The notes under the pieces: model-generated
Told to the model about the DNA's origin: nothing
What the model saw: only the letters and a program-made list of their open reading frames with translations
Database searches by the model: none
NCBI GenBank assembly: GCA_009840005.1
Contig: VXOR01000105.1
Span: 1-33,229 of the forward strand
From: Gemmatimonadota bacterium
GTDB lineage: Bacteria > Latescibacterota > UBA2968 > UBA8231
Reading direction: 5' to 3'
Length of the DNA stretch: 33,229 bases
Made by a program: the position numbers and the translations under genes
In this document: piece by piece, positions 16,601 to 24,604 of the stretch
Layout of the letters: every line of letters starts with the position of its first letter
Numbering within the stretch: the first letter of the stretch is position 1

Positions 16601-16982
16601 TGCCGGGTTTTACGTTTCGGGTGCTTCTTTCGACCAAGGTGGATATGCTGCACTGCTGCTTTTGATGGGTATTTCTGTGAACAACTCCATCTTGCTGGTA
16701 CACCATATTGCCAAGGCGTTACGAGCACAGCCGGCGGCTCCGCAGGACGCGGTTATTCGCGCTGCTTTCCAGCGGTTGCGCCCTATTTTCATTACCACGC
16801 TGACGACGATCGCCGGGTTTTTGCCGTTGTTGTTGCAAGGAGACCGGGGCGACCTCTGGTACACCTTGGCCTTGGGCACATCAGGGGGGCTACTATCTTC
16901 ATCGGTACTGGTGGTGCTGGTCGTGCCGCTATGTCTGATCTGGCGAGGCTCAGCCCGGCACAGAGCTACATTCACCAGATGA
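13602..16982 (+). CDS. RND efflux permease 2 with extra domain
   Basis: 1126 residues from the GTG at 13602; the open frame runs further upstream but that part overlaps permease 1 in another frame. Helix 4 carries 'GFGIIIDNAIVVYDYIH', helix 10 'GISVNNSILLVHHI'. About 90 residues longer than permease 1: after helix 7 ('WVLGLVAWMVGVPLWLL') there are about 115 residues (547-661) before the second porter domain begins at 'GFSLIVFLEMP'. That stretch includes a hydrophobic patch 'NPLLGVVKPALF'. Paired unequal RND permeases are known (MdtB/MdtC type), and a heteromeric pump is plausible. The substrate may be the product of the upstream genes, but the toxin pair separates them. Confidence 0.88.
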   Translation: MGIADKLLDRPVAIGVASAAVLAIGLLCFPLIPIDTAEEADTPQLTVNLSWPGASAVVIESRLTAPLESLVRGVPDVVELRSVTSAGRAYITAEFARTADLQLAELELNEKIHSFFRQRPPGVSYPVVRRFEPDLLRDLRGFIRFQVLGREDPAALRTFVEDKVRLPLLSVPGVREVSVQGGREQGVLIELDHALAQRWGIDLRALRAALAAQDMQTRSLGTTKAHSTLSRIQLQGGVEHLDALRRIPLKRMAGGRVLYLGDVATVRYQSSDPQVLYRINGRNGIAVQVEKMAGSDMIGTSRRVRAKLAAIAAQLPEEVEIAVLNDEGARIEDDLHFLLRRSTFSILCIALVLVGVFKRLQTPVLILCSVALSTLGAFSLFFLFGLPLNLITLAGFTIGFGIIIDNAIVVYDYIHRRAEDCGPEGNIKEAVAEGLREVMYPLVVSNLTTLGAFLPVFFLSPQLQRHFTPFVVSLGLTLILALVFALTLIPTFFYQSVHRVAPSPAADRRLYGAYRRVLTFCVRRKGWVLGLVAWMVGVPLWLLPDEVGTRRGLVEKGRLTGAIETRQEYQQWLADRDSIAVLGPFGGRMLVSEREEGAGSAWGRLYDGGTRLYNAVWGNPLLGVVKPALFSAFGGATYFLFRDVGHRIEESPYRHLLREITEGFSLIVFLEMPHNAHISRLDGLLQGIEKQVLLFSPYIRGIITQTHGRYGLVQVLMEEEYKKSNVPYVLYDNLAAYGHNIGGVGFRIWGQDLEPEGRGLGGGLSASRRLEVKGYNFRQVGQIATGIAERLQDRRSRRIKDIHIDRAYGPPRYEVLAQIDHAKTAPLGLDHAAVADQIQTRLDGGAPVAKLYVDRREYMAAVADTAARRTDLRRLNQALLAEGGARIGDVSRLQKHYVRPEIKRENQRYIKEVGFTILGDFSYAEMVVQDIMDHTPIPYGYSLSRGYMMSVFSEEEERELALIVLLSVVLVWMIAAALFESWTWPLLVLLALPLSLIGVGAGFYVSGASFDQGGYAALLLLMGISVNNSILLVHHIAKALRAQPAAPQDAVIRAAFQRLRPIFITTLTTIAGFLPLLLQGDRGDLWYTLALGTSGGLLSSSVLVVLVVPLCLIWRGSARHRATFTR

Positions 16983-17060
16983 TCCGCAGATGGACGTAGG
17001 ATAGTACAAACAAGACGATCCGGTGTTCGAATTGTTCAAGTCATTCGGGCTGCTATATGA
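16979..17060. repeat. Dispersed repeat family 'ATCCGCAGATGG', copy A
   Basis: Begins within the stop codon of RND permease 2 with GATCCGCAGATGGACG and ends with TGCTATATGA. It shares blocks such as ACAAGACGATCCG and TTCGAATtGTTCAAG with copies B and C. It fills nearly the whole gap between the convergent permease and RNase D genes. It lacks the internal CAGATAAACG portion of copy C. Confidence 0.75.
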
Positions 17061-17068
17061 AGTGCGCT

Positions 17069-18178
17069 TTACTCGGCGCAGGTAGCGATGCCGTATAGCG
17101 CTTCGCCAATGAAATCGCGCCGCCATCCGCGCAGGAGGCGATGATCTTCGGGCGTGGCCGCGACCGCGTCGATGACTAGGTTGCGCACTTCAGCGCGGGC
17201 CGCGACAAAGGGCGCGTCAATCCGCGCTGCGTCGCTTTGCTGGCGCAGGTGATCCATGGACTGGGCGAGCTTGCGTTCGACGACCTCCTTGTCGAGCAGC
17301 GGTCGGCGCGGCCGGGGTGGGCACTCGGCGTCGGGGACGGCCAAACCGCGGCGAATCTGTTCGAGCAGGTAGCGGTCATAGCGGTGCTTGCCGAGTGCGC
17401 GGAGCCGACCCAGTTCCTCCAGCGACCGAGGCTTGCGCCGGGCTAGTAACACGAGGACTTCGTCGGTCAGTACGTGATTGCGAGGCCGGTCGCATCGCTG
17501 GGCTTCCTTTTCGCGCCAAGCGGTCAACTCGCGGAGGATAGCCAACTCGCGCGGGGAAGCGCGGCCCGTGCCCTTGATCCGCGTGAATTGCTCGCGTGGG
17601 TCTCGCTCCTCGTATAGCCGCGGATCGTCGTACGCGGCCATCTCCTCTGTCAGCCAAGTGCTGCGACCAATTTCCTCGACGTGCGTCTGCAACACATCGT
17701 GCGCCTCGTGCAGATAGCGCACGTCCTCAATGGCGTACGCTAGTTGATCTTCGGAGAGCGGGCGGCGGACCCAGTTGGTGAGCGTCTCGGTTTTGTCGAG
17801 GACCACGCCGAGGGTCTGCTCCAAAAGCTCGGCCAGCGAAGTGGTGGAGCTCATATTGGCAAGCCCGGCCGCGCAGCGGGTGTCGAAGACGTTGCGCGGA
17901 AAAGCACCCGTGACCCGGCGCAGAATAGCCAAGTCCTGTTGGGCGTCGTGGAGAATCAGTTCGACCTTTGGGTGCTCTAACAGGGCACCAAGGGGCGAGA
18001 GATCCACAATCGCCACCGGGTCAATCAGGTGGCAGTCGCCGTCGGCGAGGGCTAATTGGATTACGCCTAACTTGGGATAGTAGGTGCGGTTCCAAACGAA
18101 TTCAGTGTCTAGGGCGACGCGCTCAGAGTCTAGAGCGCGTTCGACGAGTTCGGCAAGGGCCTTTGCAGTGTGAATCAT
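17069..18178 (-). CDS. rnd: Ribonuclease D
   Basis: 369 residues. DEDD exonuclease domain (about 1-170): D24-T-E26 in 'ALDTEFVWNRTYYP', 'LHDAQQDL', and 'AYAIEDVRYLHEAHD' with the Tyr and Asp of the DEDDy motif. One HRDC domain follows (about 205-285, 'RELAILRELTAWREKEAQ') and a weaker second helical segment to the end. RNase D trims 3' ends of tRNA and other stable RNA. It is a housekeeping gene, 50 bp downstream of the MFS gene and convergent with the RND operon. Confidence 0.93.
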   Translation of the reverse strand: MIHTAKALAELVERALDSERVALDTEFVWNRTYYPKLGVIQLALADGDCHLIDPVAIVDLSPLGALLEHPKVELILHDAQQDLAILRRVTGAFPRNVFDTRCAAGLANMSSTTSLAELLEQTLGVVLDKTETLTNWVRRPLSEDQLAYAIEDVRYLHEAHDVLQTHVEEIGRSTWLTEEMAAYDDPRLYEERDPREQFTRIKGTGRASPRELAILRELTAWREKEAQRCDRPRNHVLTDEVLVLLARRKPRSLEELGRLRALGKHRYDRYLLEQIRRGLAVPDAECPPRPRRPLLDKEVVERKLAQSMDHLRQQSDAARIDAPFVAARAEVRNLVIDAVAATPEDHRLLRGWRRDFIGEALYGIATCAE

Positions 18179-18228
18179 GCGTCCATGGGCATCTTGAAGT
18201 GAGGATTAAGCAACATACGACGGAGGCT

Positions 18229-19497
18229 CTAAGATGACAAGCGCCAGAAGCGGCGCACGGGGGTTTGCTCCCGGTAACCGGCCAGCCGAGTACTGAGCAG
18301 CCAAGCCGCAACAAACGCGAACTGGACTGCACATAAGTAAAAAAGCGGTCCCCGCGGACCAGCCAGTGCAGCAGACCATTGGAAACAAGCCCCACCCGCA
18401 ATGCCGCCGACAATCCCCCCTAGTGCCGAGGCGTACATCGCAAGGGAGAATCCCTCGGCTTGGTACTCTTTGGAGACGGCGTCGATCATCGCCCGCGACT
18501 GTCCCATCTGATGGCCGCCGTCCAGCGCACCCCAGAGCAGATAGACGACCCCCGCCCAGAGTGCAATCCACGGAAGTCCTGTGGGCAGAAAGAGCCAAGC
18601 GGGTGCCATGCCCGCTTGTAGCAACAGGGTGATGGTCAGCGGTCCTCGGCTGCCGTGCCGGTCCACCATCCGCCCCCAGCCATGCAGCCCCGCCACGTAG
18701 CCGAGGGCTTGTACTGGCGTCATCCAGACGAAGTAGCTAACGGGCAGCCCCCAATCCGTGAGTGCCACGACCCACAGCGGAAAGGTCGCCGCTAGCACGG
18801 CCGTGCGGGCCATGACAAAGAGCGCGTAGGCGCGCATTTGGGGCGTAGCTAAGGCTTGGCGCAAGCGGCGAATGAGGCCCTCGCCGGGCGGGGACAGAGG
18901 TCGCTCAGCTACTTGGCGCACCAAGAAGGCGCCACCGCAGGTGGAGAAAACCGCTAGGGCGAAAAGCGGCCCAAAGTCGTCAGCCATGGGCTGAGAGCCG
19001 AGGTACCAGCCGATCAGGATGGGCAAGGCGAGTTCGAGCAGGCGCTGCTGAAGGCGCATGCGCGTTAGAAAGGCTCCGAGCCCACTGCTAGCGGTGTTGT
19101 CTTGGACTAGGGGCCACCAAGCGGTGTTGCCCGCTTGGTATGCGAGACCGCGTGCGCTAAACAGGGCTAGGCCGATCCAAGCGGCCCAAACCCCGTTTGC
19201 GCCATAGAACGCCAGCAGCGCCAGTGCTAGCCCGGCCGGAAACGAGCAGAGTCGGCCCCAAAAGAAGATCCCGGCCTTCCCAGTGCGGTGCATTAGCTGT
19301 AACCCGACGACGCGCCCCATCCTTTGTAAATACTCGCTGGTGGCGACTAAACCGATGAGAAAAGGCGAAGCATTGAGCGAGAGGAGAAAGAGGGGAACGA
19401 GGGAAGTGAGGAGGGCACTACTGATCGAGCCGCTAACGGCGACGCCGATCAGCCGCGACTGGCTGCGGCGACGAGCTGTGGGAGACTCACTCCTCAC
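18229..19497 (-). CDS. Major facilitator superfamily transporter
   Basis: 422 residues with about 11-12 hydrophobic stretches. Starts at a GTG overlapping the sulfatase stop (GTGA). An internal 'GLIRRLRQALATPQMRAY' loop lies between the two six-helix halves. The position at the end of a sulfatase run suggests import of a sulfated compound or of its desulfated product, or export of a by-product. No specificity can be read from the sequence. The MFS assignment is from the overall membrane pattern. Confidence 0.8.
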   Translation of the reverse strand: MRSESPTARRRSQSRLIGVAVSGSISSALLTSLVPLFLLSLNASPFLIGLVATSEYLQRMGRVVGLQLMHRTGKAGIFFWGRLCSFPAGLALALLAFYGANGVWAAWIGLALFSARGLAYQAGNTAWWPLVQDNTASSGLGAFLTRMRLQQRLLELALPILIGWYLGSQPMADDFGPLFALAVFSTCGGAFLVRQVAERPLSPPGEGLIRRLRQALATPQMRAYALFVMARTAVLAATFPLWVVALTDWGLPVSYFVWMTPVQALGYVAGLHGWGRMVDRHGSRGPLTITLLLQAGMAPAWLFLPTGLPWIALWAGVVYLLWGALDGGHQMGQSRAMIDAVSKEYQAEGFSLAMYASALGGIVGGIAGGACFQWSAALAGPRGPLFYLCAVQFAFVAAWLLSTRLAGYREQTPVRRFWRLSS

Positions 19498-20945
19498 TTG
19501 TGCGGCCTAAACGCGGCCTTTTCTCCGGGCGTCGGCGAGTGGTCGAAGGCACCGCGCTGGATCACCGCAGCCGTCCCGCCCGCCGCTTCGATGGTTTCCT
19601 GCTGGCTGGCATGGGCCTGCTCGTCAACCGCTTCCGGGTCGAGCAAGGCGCGCAATTCTCTTTCGCAATCTCGCAATAGGTCTTGGTGTTCAGACATTCC
19701 GGACAAGTCGTTTAGTTCTAGTTCGTCGGGATCCTCCGCCAAGTCAAAAAGCTGCGGCGGCGCGCCGACGTAGTAATTGTACTTGTAGCGATTGCGGCGC
19801 AACATGTAGGTGCCGTGCTCAGTGCCCAGCGCGTGATACTCGCTAAAGACGGTGCGTTCTCGATCGTCCTCTTGCGCGATCTGCCACAGCGACCGACCGG
19901 GCAGATTTTCGTCGCTCAACGCAGCCCCGACGCATTCGAGCGCGGTTGGAAAACAATCCACCAGAGAAACAGGCGTCTGCACCACCTTCCCCTTCGGCAC
20001 GTCAGGCCCAGCCATAATCATCGGCACAGCCGCGGCCTCGTCGTAGAGCGTAAACTTGCCGAAGATGCCGCGGGCTCCAAGGCATTCGCCGTGGTCGGAG
20101 GTATAGAGCACGCGGGTGGAATTTGTTAGGCCGAACTCGTCAAGTGCGCCGAGTACGCGACCGATCTGTTGGTCGAGATAGGTCGTGGTCCCGTAGTACG
20201 CGGCTGTAACTCGCCGCACCGTTTCTTCGCTGTGTCCTTGGTCAAAGCGGAAGAAGCGGCGGAAGTAGGAAATCGCCGGATGGTCGGGCCACGTGTCGGG
20301 CGTCCACTGCGGTGGCAGCGGCACATCTGCGAGCGGGTATTGGGCGTAGATTTCCGGCGGGGCGATATAGGGTGGATGCGGGCAGACGAAATTGAGGAAA
20401 ACCACCCAAGGCTTATCATCGTCGCGGTGCTCGGCGAGCCAGCGCAAGGCGTGTTCGGTACAGCGGGCGTCGTACTGCAAATAAGTCGAATCGCCCGCGC
20501 CTGCCCGCCCAAGCTCGCCGTGCTTGTCGCGCAAGGGCGGTTGATCGCGGATGCAGCCGAGGACATCGCCGACGCCATCAACTACGTGCAACGGCTCAAT
20601 CTCTTCGCTAAAGCCGTGGTCTGCGCCTTGCCCCTTGAAGTGCAGCTTGCCGATTGAGTCGCAGCAGAAGCCCTGTTCGCGCAGGCGCTGATGCCAGGAG
20701 GCGGGCGTGCCATCGTAGGGATGCCCGTTGTCCCAGTAGCCGATCTGATGCACGTAGCGGCCGGTGGCCAGCGAGGCGCGAGCGGGGACGCAGATCGGGC
20801 AGTTGGTGTAGGCGTTCTGGAAGCGAGTGCCGCGTGCAGCTAAGGCGTCCAGATGGGGCGTCTGCACCAGTGGATGGCCGTAGCAGCCGCTGACGAGCCG
20901 GTGGTGCTGATCGGACAGGATGAAGAGGAAGTTGCGCGGTTTCAC
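19494..20945 (-). CDS. Type I (formylglycine) sulfatase A
   Basis: 483 residues from the GTG at 20945, which overlaps the upstream sulfatase stop; the longer frame to 21041 lies inside the upstream gene. The metal site begins with 'FILSDQHH' (Asp12). The formylglycine motif is C52-V-P-A-R56 with 'ASLATG' after it, and 'YTSDHGECLGARGIFGK' is the usual second metal-site strand. It hydrolyses a sulfate ester after Cys52 is matured. No signal peptide, so either cytoplasmic or the start is misjudged; choline-sulfatase-like members are often cytoplasmic. Substrate unknown. Confidence 0.9.
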   Translation of the reverse strand: MKPRNFLFILSDQHHRLVSGCYGHPLVQTPHLDALAARGTRFQNAYTNCPICVPARASLATGRYVHQIGYWDNGHPYDGTPASWHQRLREQGFCCDSIGKLHFKGQGADHGFSEEIEPLHVVDGVGDVLGCIRDQPPLRDKHGELGRAGAGDSTYLQYDARCTEHALRWLAEHRDDDKPWVVFLNFVCPHPPYIAPPEIYAQYPLADVPLPPQWTPDTWPDHPAISYFRRFFRFDQGHSEETVRRVTAAYYGTTTYLDQQIGRVLGALDEFGLTNSTRVLYTSDHGECLGARGIFGKFTLYDEAAAVPMIMAGPDVPKGKVVQTPVSLVDCFPTALECVGAALSDENLPGRSLWQIAQEDDRERTVFSEYHALGTEHGTYMLRRNRYKYNYYVGAPPQLFDLAEDPDELELNDLSGMSEHQDLLRDCERELRALLDPEAVDEQAHASQQETIEAAGGTAAVIQRGAFDHSPTPGEKAAFRPHK

Positions 20946-22444
20946 GGCGCACCCACGACTTTGTCGGCGTCGATTTGGGGCGGCACCGGATAGTGCAGGC
21001 CGCGTTGACCAGAGAGGTTGCGGTTGGGACGGGGCGACCACTGCTGGTCGGGCAAGCCGACGAGTTGATCATCTTTGATCCAGGCTTCGTCGCCGCCGTA
21101 GAGTTCGCCGACGAGACGCTCGCTGAGCTGGGCTTGGATTGCGGCGTGGTCGGACTTCGACGAGCTCAGTCGAGTCGGTGAGCCAGCAAGATCGTTCAGT
21201 TCGTTGGGATCGCTGGCGAGATCGAAGAGCTGGACGCGGTTGCCGACGGGATAGTAGATCAGCTTGTGCCGCCCCGCGTGGATCATGCGGGAGGCGTTAG
21301 TCCCTTCGCCACATTCGCCGTAGAGATAACTGCGCCGTTCCTCGCCGACCATAGATAGGCCCTCGACTGTGTCGGGGATGTCGATGCCCGCTAGGTCGAG
21401 CAAGGTCGGCATGACGTCCTGCCAGCCGACGAGGCGGTCATCGACCGTGTGGTGCGGCACTCGTCCGTCCCGGCCTCCGAGCAAAATCATCGGCACGTTG
21501 GCCGACTGCTCGTAGTAGAGCCGCTTGGCCCAGAGGCCGTGGTTGCCGAGCATATCGCCGTGGTCAGCCGTGAAGCAAATAACGGTATTGTCGAGCAGTC
21601 CCTCCTCGCGCAGGGTGCCGATGACCACGCGAAGCTGGTGGTCAATCTGGGTGCAGAGCGCGTAGAAGGCGCGGCGAATGCGCAGAACCTCTGGCCCCTT
21701 GAGGTGGACTTTGGCACCCTGATTGACTTTGAGCGCATAGGGCAGATCGTCAAAGTCGCGTGCCCAAGCGCCGTGGTGCGGCGCGTCGATGTCGATATCG
21801 CGGTAGAGGTCGATATAGCTCTGCAAGGGCACCAGCGGTGGGTGCGGATGGCGGAAAGACAGGTACCAGAAGCCGGGCTTGGCCGGGTTGCGCCGCTTAA
21901 TCATCCGGCTCATTTGGCGCACCGCCCAAGTGGTGGGGTGGCAGTCCTCGGGCAAGTGCCAAGGGCGGAAGGAGTATTCGTTGTTGCTCATGCCGTGGGC
22001 AAAGCCCATTCCAGCATGGCCTTTATCCGCGAGGAAGAGATCGTAGTCGTCAACCGCTCCCAAGTGCGGCCGGCCCTCTTCGTCGAGGAGTACGTCGTCG
22101 AAACCAATGCGGTCGCGCTGGGGATAGACGTGGAGCTTGCCGACGGCATACGCTTGGTAGCCCGCGTCGCGGAAGGTCTGCGCCACGGTCGGCAGCTCGG
22201 GCATGGGGGCGGTTGTTTTGAAGATCCGGTCGCCGTGGGTGCGCGGCGAAGTGCCCGTCATCAGGGTGCGACGAGCGGGGATGCAGACCGGGCATTCGCT
22301 ATAGGCGTTGACAAAGCGAGTGCCGCTGCGGGCTAAGGAGTCGAGGGTAGGGGTGAGAATGGCGGAATGGTTGGCTTCACCCAAGAGGGAAGCGGACCAA
22401 TGGTCGGTGGAAATCAGGAGGACATGCGGTCTGTCGTTTGCCAT
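20942..22444 (-). CDS. Type I (formylglycine) sulfatase B
   Basis: About 500 residues from the ATG at 22444; an ATG two codons upstream (22450) is also possible, but the AAGAG is better spaced for the inner one. Motifs: 'VLLISTDHW' near the N-terminus, formylglycine site C54-I-P-A-R58 followed by 'RTLMTG', and 'CFTADHGDMLGNHGLWAKR'. No signal peptide. It differs clearly from sulfatase A, so the two are unlikely to be a recent duplication. It is coupled by a GTGA overlap to sulfatase A and then MFS, one transcript. The FGly-generating enzyme is not in the window. Confidence 0.9.
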   Translation of the reverse strand: MANDRPHVLLISTDHWSASLLGEANHSAILTPTLDSLARSGTRFVNAYSECPVCIPARRTLMTGTSPRTHGDRIFKTTAPMPELPTVAQTFRDAGYQAYAVGKLHVYPQRDRIGFDDVLLDEEGRPHLGAVDDYDLFLADKGHAGMGFAHGMSNNEYSFRPWHLPEDCHPTTWAVRQMSRMIKRRNPAKPGFWYLSFRHPHPPLVPLQSYIDLYRDIDIDAPHHGAWARDFDDLPYALKVNQGAKVHLKGPEVLRIRRAFYALCTQIDHQLRVVIGTLREEGLLDNTVICFTADHGDMLGNHGLWAKRLYYEQSANVPMILLGGRDGRVPHHTVDDRLVGWQDVMPTLLDLAGIDIPDTVEGLSMVGEERRSYLYGECGEGTNASRMIHAGRHKLIYYPVGNRVQLFDLASDPNELNDLAGSPTRLSSSKSDHAAIQAQLSERLVGELYGGDEAWIKDDQLVGLPDQQWSPRPNRNLSGQRGLHYPVPPQIDADKVVGAP

Positions 22445-22563
22445 GGGCATCTCTTATATATAGCAAAGACCAGACCCGTCAGATGTGCGGGCGGGGGGCC
22501 TAGTCGGCGGTTGATTTGCACGCCTGAAGGCGCGTTGAAGCTCGTAGATCCGCGCTAGGTAGC

Positions 22564-23424
22564 TCAGGCCACCTCGTAGTCGCGCTCGGGCCGGGCCGGG
22601 TTGCCCCAGTGGCCAGCCGGATCGGCGGCGTTAATCAGCACGCCTTCCTTCTCCCAAGAGTAGCCGGGGATTGCGCGCACGTCGGGGGTGCAGTAGCGCA
22701 GCGTTAGCCCGCAGCGTCGACGATCCGATTCGTTGTAGTGCGAGCTGTGCAAAAGCAGGTCGGAGTGAATCGAGACCTCGCCGGCCTTGAGCTCGACGTC
22801 GACGATCTCGCCGTAGCGCTCGACATCTTCCACCGTCTGGTCGAGGACATTGTTTTCCGAGGCGTCGCTCGGGCGGAATTCGAGCTGGCCGTGGAGCTGC
22901 GAGCCCGCGACGAAGCGCATACAACCATTGTCGATGTCGGCGTCGTCAATCGCTAGCCAGACGGTCGCCGTCTTTGAAGGAGTCAGTGGCCAATAGCTAG
23001 CGTCTTGGTGCCAGGAGATGGTCGTGCCGTCCTTGGGCATCTTGCAGAAGTAGTGCGAGGCGAGGCCGATCAGTTCGGGGCCGAGGAGATCGTGGACGCA
23101 GGCGAGGATCTTGGGATGGTGCATGAGGTCATAGACCTTGGCGAACTTGAGATGCGCCGAGCTAAGGGTAAAGCTGCCATAGCCGGCGGCCATGACCTTT
23201 CTGAGTTGCTCGTCGAAGAAGGCCCGGTGCTCGGCAATCTCAGCGTCGTCGAAAATGCACAAGCCCTTGAGAAAGCCGTCGCGGTTGAAAGCGGCGACCT
23301 GTTCGGTAGTGAAGGTGGTGGGATCGTCGACGGTGCTGGGATAGAAGCGCAAGTCGCGGTCCATTTCGCGCAGTTCGTCGTGGGTCGGCACAGCCTTAAA
23401 GGTGTGATCAATTTGATTTGTCAT
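22564..23424 (-). CDS. Phytanoyl-CoA dioxygenase (PhyH) family protein 1
   Basis: 286 residues. Fe(II)/2-oxoglutarate dioxygenase core: H139-Q-D141 ('SWHQDASYW'), distal His226 in 'LLLHSSHYN', and an Arg downstream for 2-oxoglutarate in 'ESDRRRCGLTLRY'. It hydroxylates an organic substrate with O2 and 2-oxoglutarate. AGGAG lies 9 bases before the ATG. It is 120 bp upstream of the sulfatases on the same strand and may act in the same degradation route. The family is very broad; no substrate can be named. Confidence 0.88.
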   Translation of the reverse strand: MTNQIDHTFKAVPTHDELREMDRDLRFYPSTVDDPTTFTTEQVAAFNRDGFLKGLCIFDDAEIAEHRAFFDEQLRKVMAAGYGSFTLSSAHLKFAKVYDLMHHPKILACVHDLLGPELIGLASHYFCKMPKDGTTISWHQDASYWPLTPSKTATVWLAIDDADIDNGCMRFVAGSQLHGQLEFRPSDASENNVLDQTVEDVERYGEIVDVELKAGEVSIHSDLLLHSSHYNESDRRRCGLTLRYCTPDVRAIPGYSWEKEGVLINAADPAGHWGNPARPERDYEVA

Positions 23425-23516
23425 GGCGTCATTCTCCTAACAGATAGGCTCGCAAATAAAACGCAATTTACTCTTTATCTCAAGGGCGGTGGGCTAGTCG
23501 GTGTGGAAGGACTTCT

Positions 23517-23578
23517 TGGGCACCCACGAGGGGCGCCCCTACTTGAGGTCGCCGAGGAGCATTAGCCGCGGGCGACCT
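23517..23578. repeat. Palindromic intergenic repeat (minus-strand variant) plus 8-bp hairpin
   Basis: The minus strand reads GTAGGGGCGCCCC then TCGTGGGTGCCC over 23517-23541, the same layout as the copy at 6389-6413 with changes on both sides of the stem. AGGGGCGCCCCT (23529-23540) is a perfect palindrome. Next to it AGGTCGCC (23546-23553) pairs with GGCGACCT (23571-23578), just after the permease stop. It could shape the transcript end but lacks a U-tract. Confidence 0.55.
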
Positions 23579-23581
23579 TGT

Positions 23582-24604
23582 TCATCGGCCCATCAGTTCC
23601 TCATAGACTCCGCCCGTCTTGGCTTGGATATTTTCGCCGCCAAAGGGATAGAGAAACCCCCAGAACAGGGCCCCGACCAGCATCAAACCGAGGTAGAATA
23701 GCAAGATGCGGCGGCCCCAGACCGCCCCAAGCATGGTTAGAGTGGAGAACTTGGTGGCCGGCCCAGCAATGAAAAAGCCCAGAGCCGCTCCCGGACTCAT
23801 CCCCATCTGCATCATGCTTTCGACAATGGGAATACTGCCGCCGCCGCAGGCGTAGAGCGGCACCCCCAAAGCCACAGCCATGGGCACGGCCCAGACGCTA
23901 CCGGGGCCGACTAGGGCCAGCACTAGCTCTTGGGACAGGAAGGTCTTTACCAAAGCGGCGATGAAGATTCCTAGGCTGAAAAATTTGGCGATGAAGAGCA
24001 GATCGGCGCGGAAGCGCTGCGCCAGTATTCTGGCTTCAGACCGCCCGTCCGTCTTGGCCGGAGCGTGCTCCGCAGGGACTGCTGTGCGGACGGCGAACGT
24101 TAGACGACGCAGAGCGGACTGCGCTGCAAAACCGGCCAGCAGTCCGACGCTGGCCGCCGTGACCAGCCGGGCTACGGCCATTTCCATACTTATGGTGCCA
24201 GCGGTGTACACGAACAGGGCGGGGTTCATCAGCGGCGAGGCCACGACAAAGGCCACCAAGGGTGCGGCCGGTACGCCCATGTTTATCAGGCGGCCAGCCA
24301 CGGGAATGGCGGCAAAGGTGCACAGGGGCGAGATCAGGGCCAGCAGGGTGGATGCCACAATGGAGCCGTTGGCCCGCTGCTGGAGCGTGCGGCGGATCCG
24401 AGTCTTAGGCAAGTAGCGCCAGGCTAGGGTGCTGAGCAGGGCACCGAGCGCCACAAAGTACCAGAGCTGGGCCGCCAAATCCCAGAAATTTGCCAAGACG
24501 CGCAGCGTGTAGGTATTCCGCAGGTAGTGCTCTGCAATGCTGGCGGCCTGCCAGAGCGGATGCGTCAGGTCGTGGTAAAGAGTTTGAATCCCCTCCACGC
24601 TCAA
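23582..24604 (-). CDS. Permease of the DUF318 / ArsP family
   Basis: 340 residues from a TTG that overlaps the upstream stop (TTGA); a GTG two codons later is an alternative. About eight or nine membrane helices in two repeated halves: 'STLLALISPLCTFAAIPVAG' in the first, 'YACGGGSIPIVESMMQMGMS' and 'FFIAGPATKFSTLTML' in the second, the paired glycine/proline motifs of the family. Members include ArsP, which exports organoarsenicals, and uncharacterised permeases. The usual Cys pair of the first motif is a single Cys here. It is coupled to a secreted DUF362 protein. Transported substance unknown. Confidence 0.82.
   Translation of the reverse strand: MSVEGIQTLYHDLTHPLWQAASIAEHYLRNTYTLRVLANFWDLAAQLWYFVALGALLSTLAWRYLPKTRIRRTLQQRANGSIVASTLLALISPLCTFAAIPVAGRLINMGVPAAPLVAFVVASPLMNPALFVYTAGTISMEMAVARLVTAASVGLLAGFAAQSALRRLTFAVRTAVPAEHAPAKTDGRSEARILAQRFRADLLFIAKFFSLGIFIAALVKTFLSQELVLALVGPGSVWAVPMAVALGVPLYACGGGSIPIVESMMQMGMSPGAALGFFIAGPATKFSTLTMLGAVWGRRILLFYLGLMLVGALFWGFLYPFGGENIQAKTGGVYEELMGR

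Noticed and set aside
21449..22336. 295-residue plus-strand frame opposite sulfatase B
   Set aside because: Shadow of the high-GC sulfatase gene; no recognisable motifs and the opposite strand has all family signatures.
23005..23565. 186-residue plus-strand frame opposite PhyH 1
   Set aside because: Antisense of a gene with clear HxD...H motifs; low-complexity Val/Gly/Glu composition typical of shadows.
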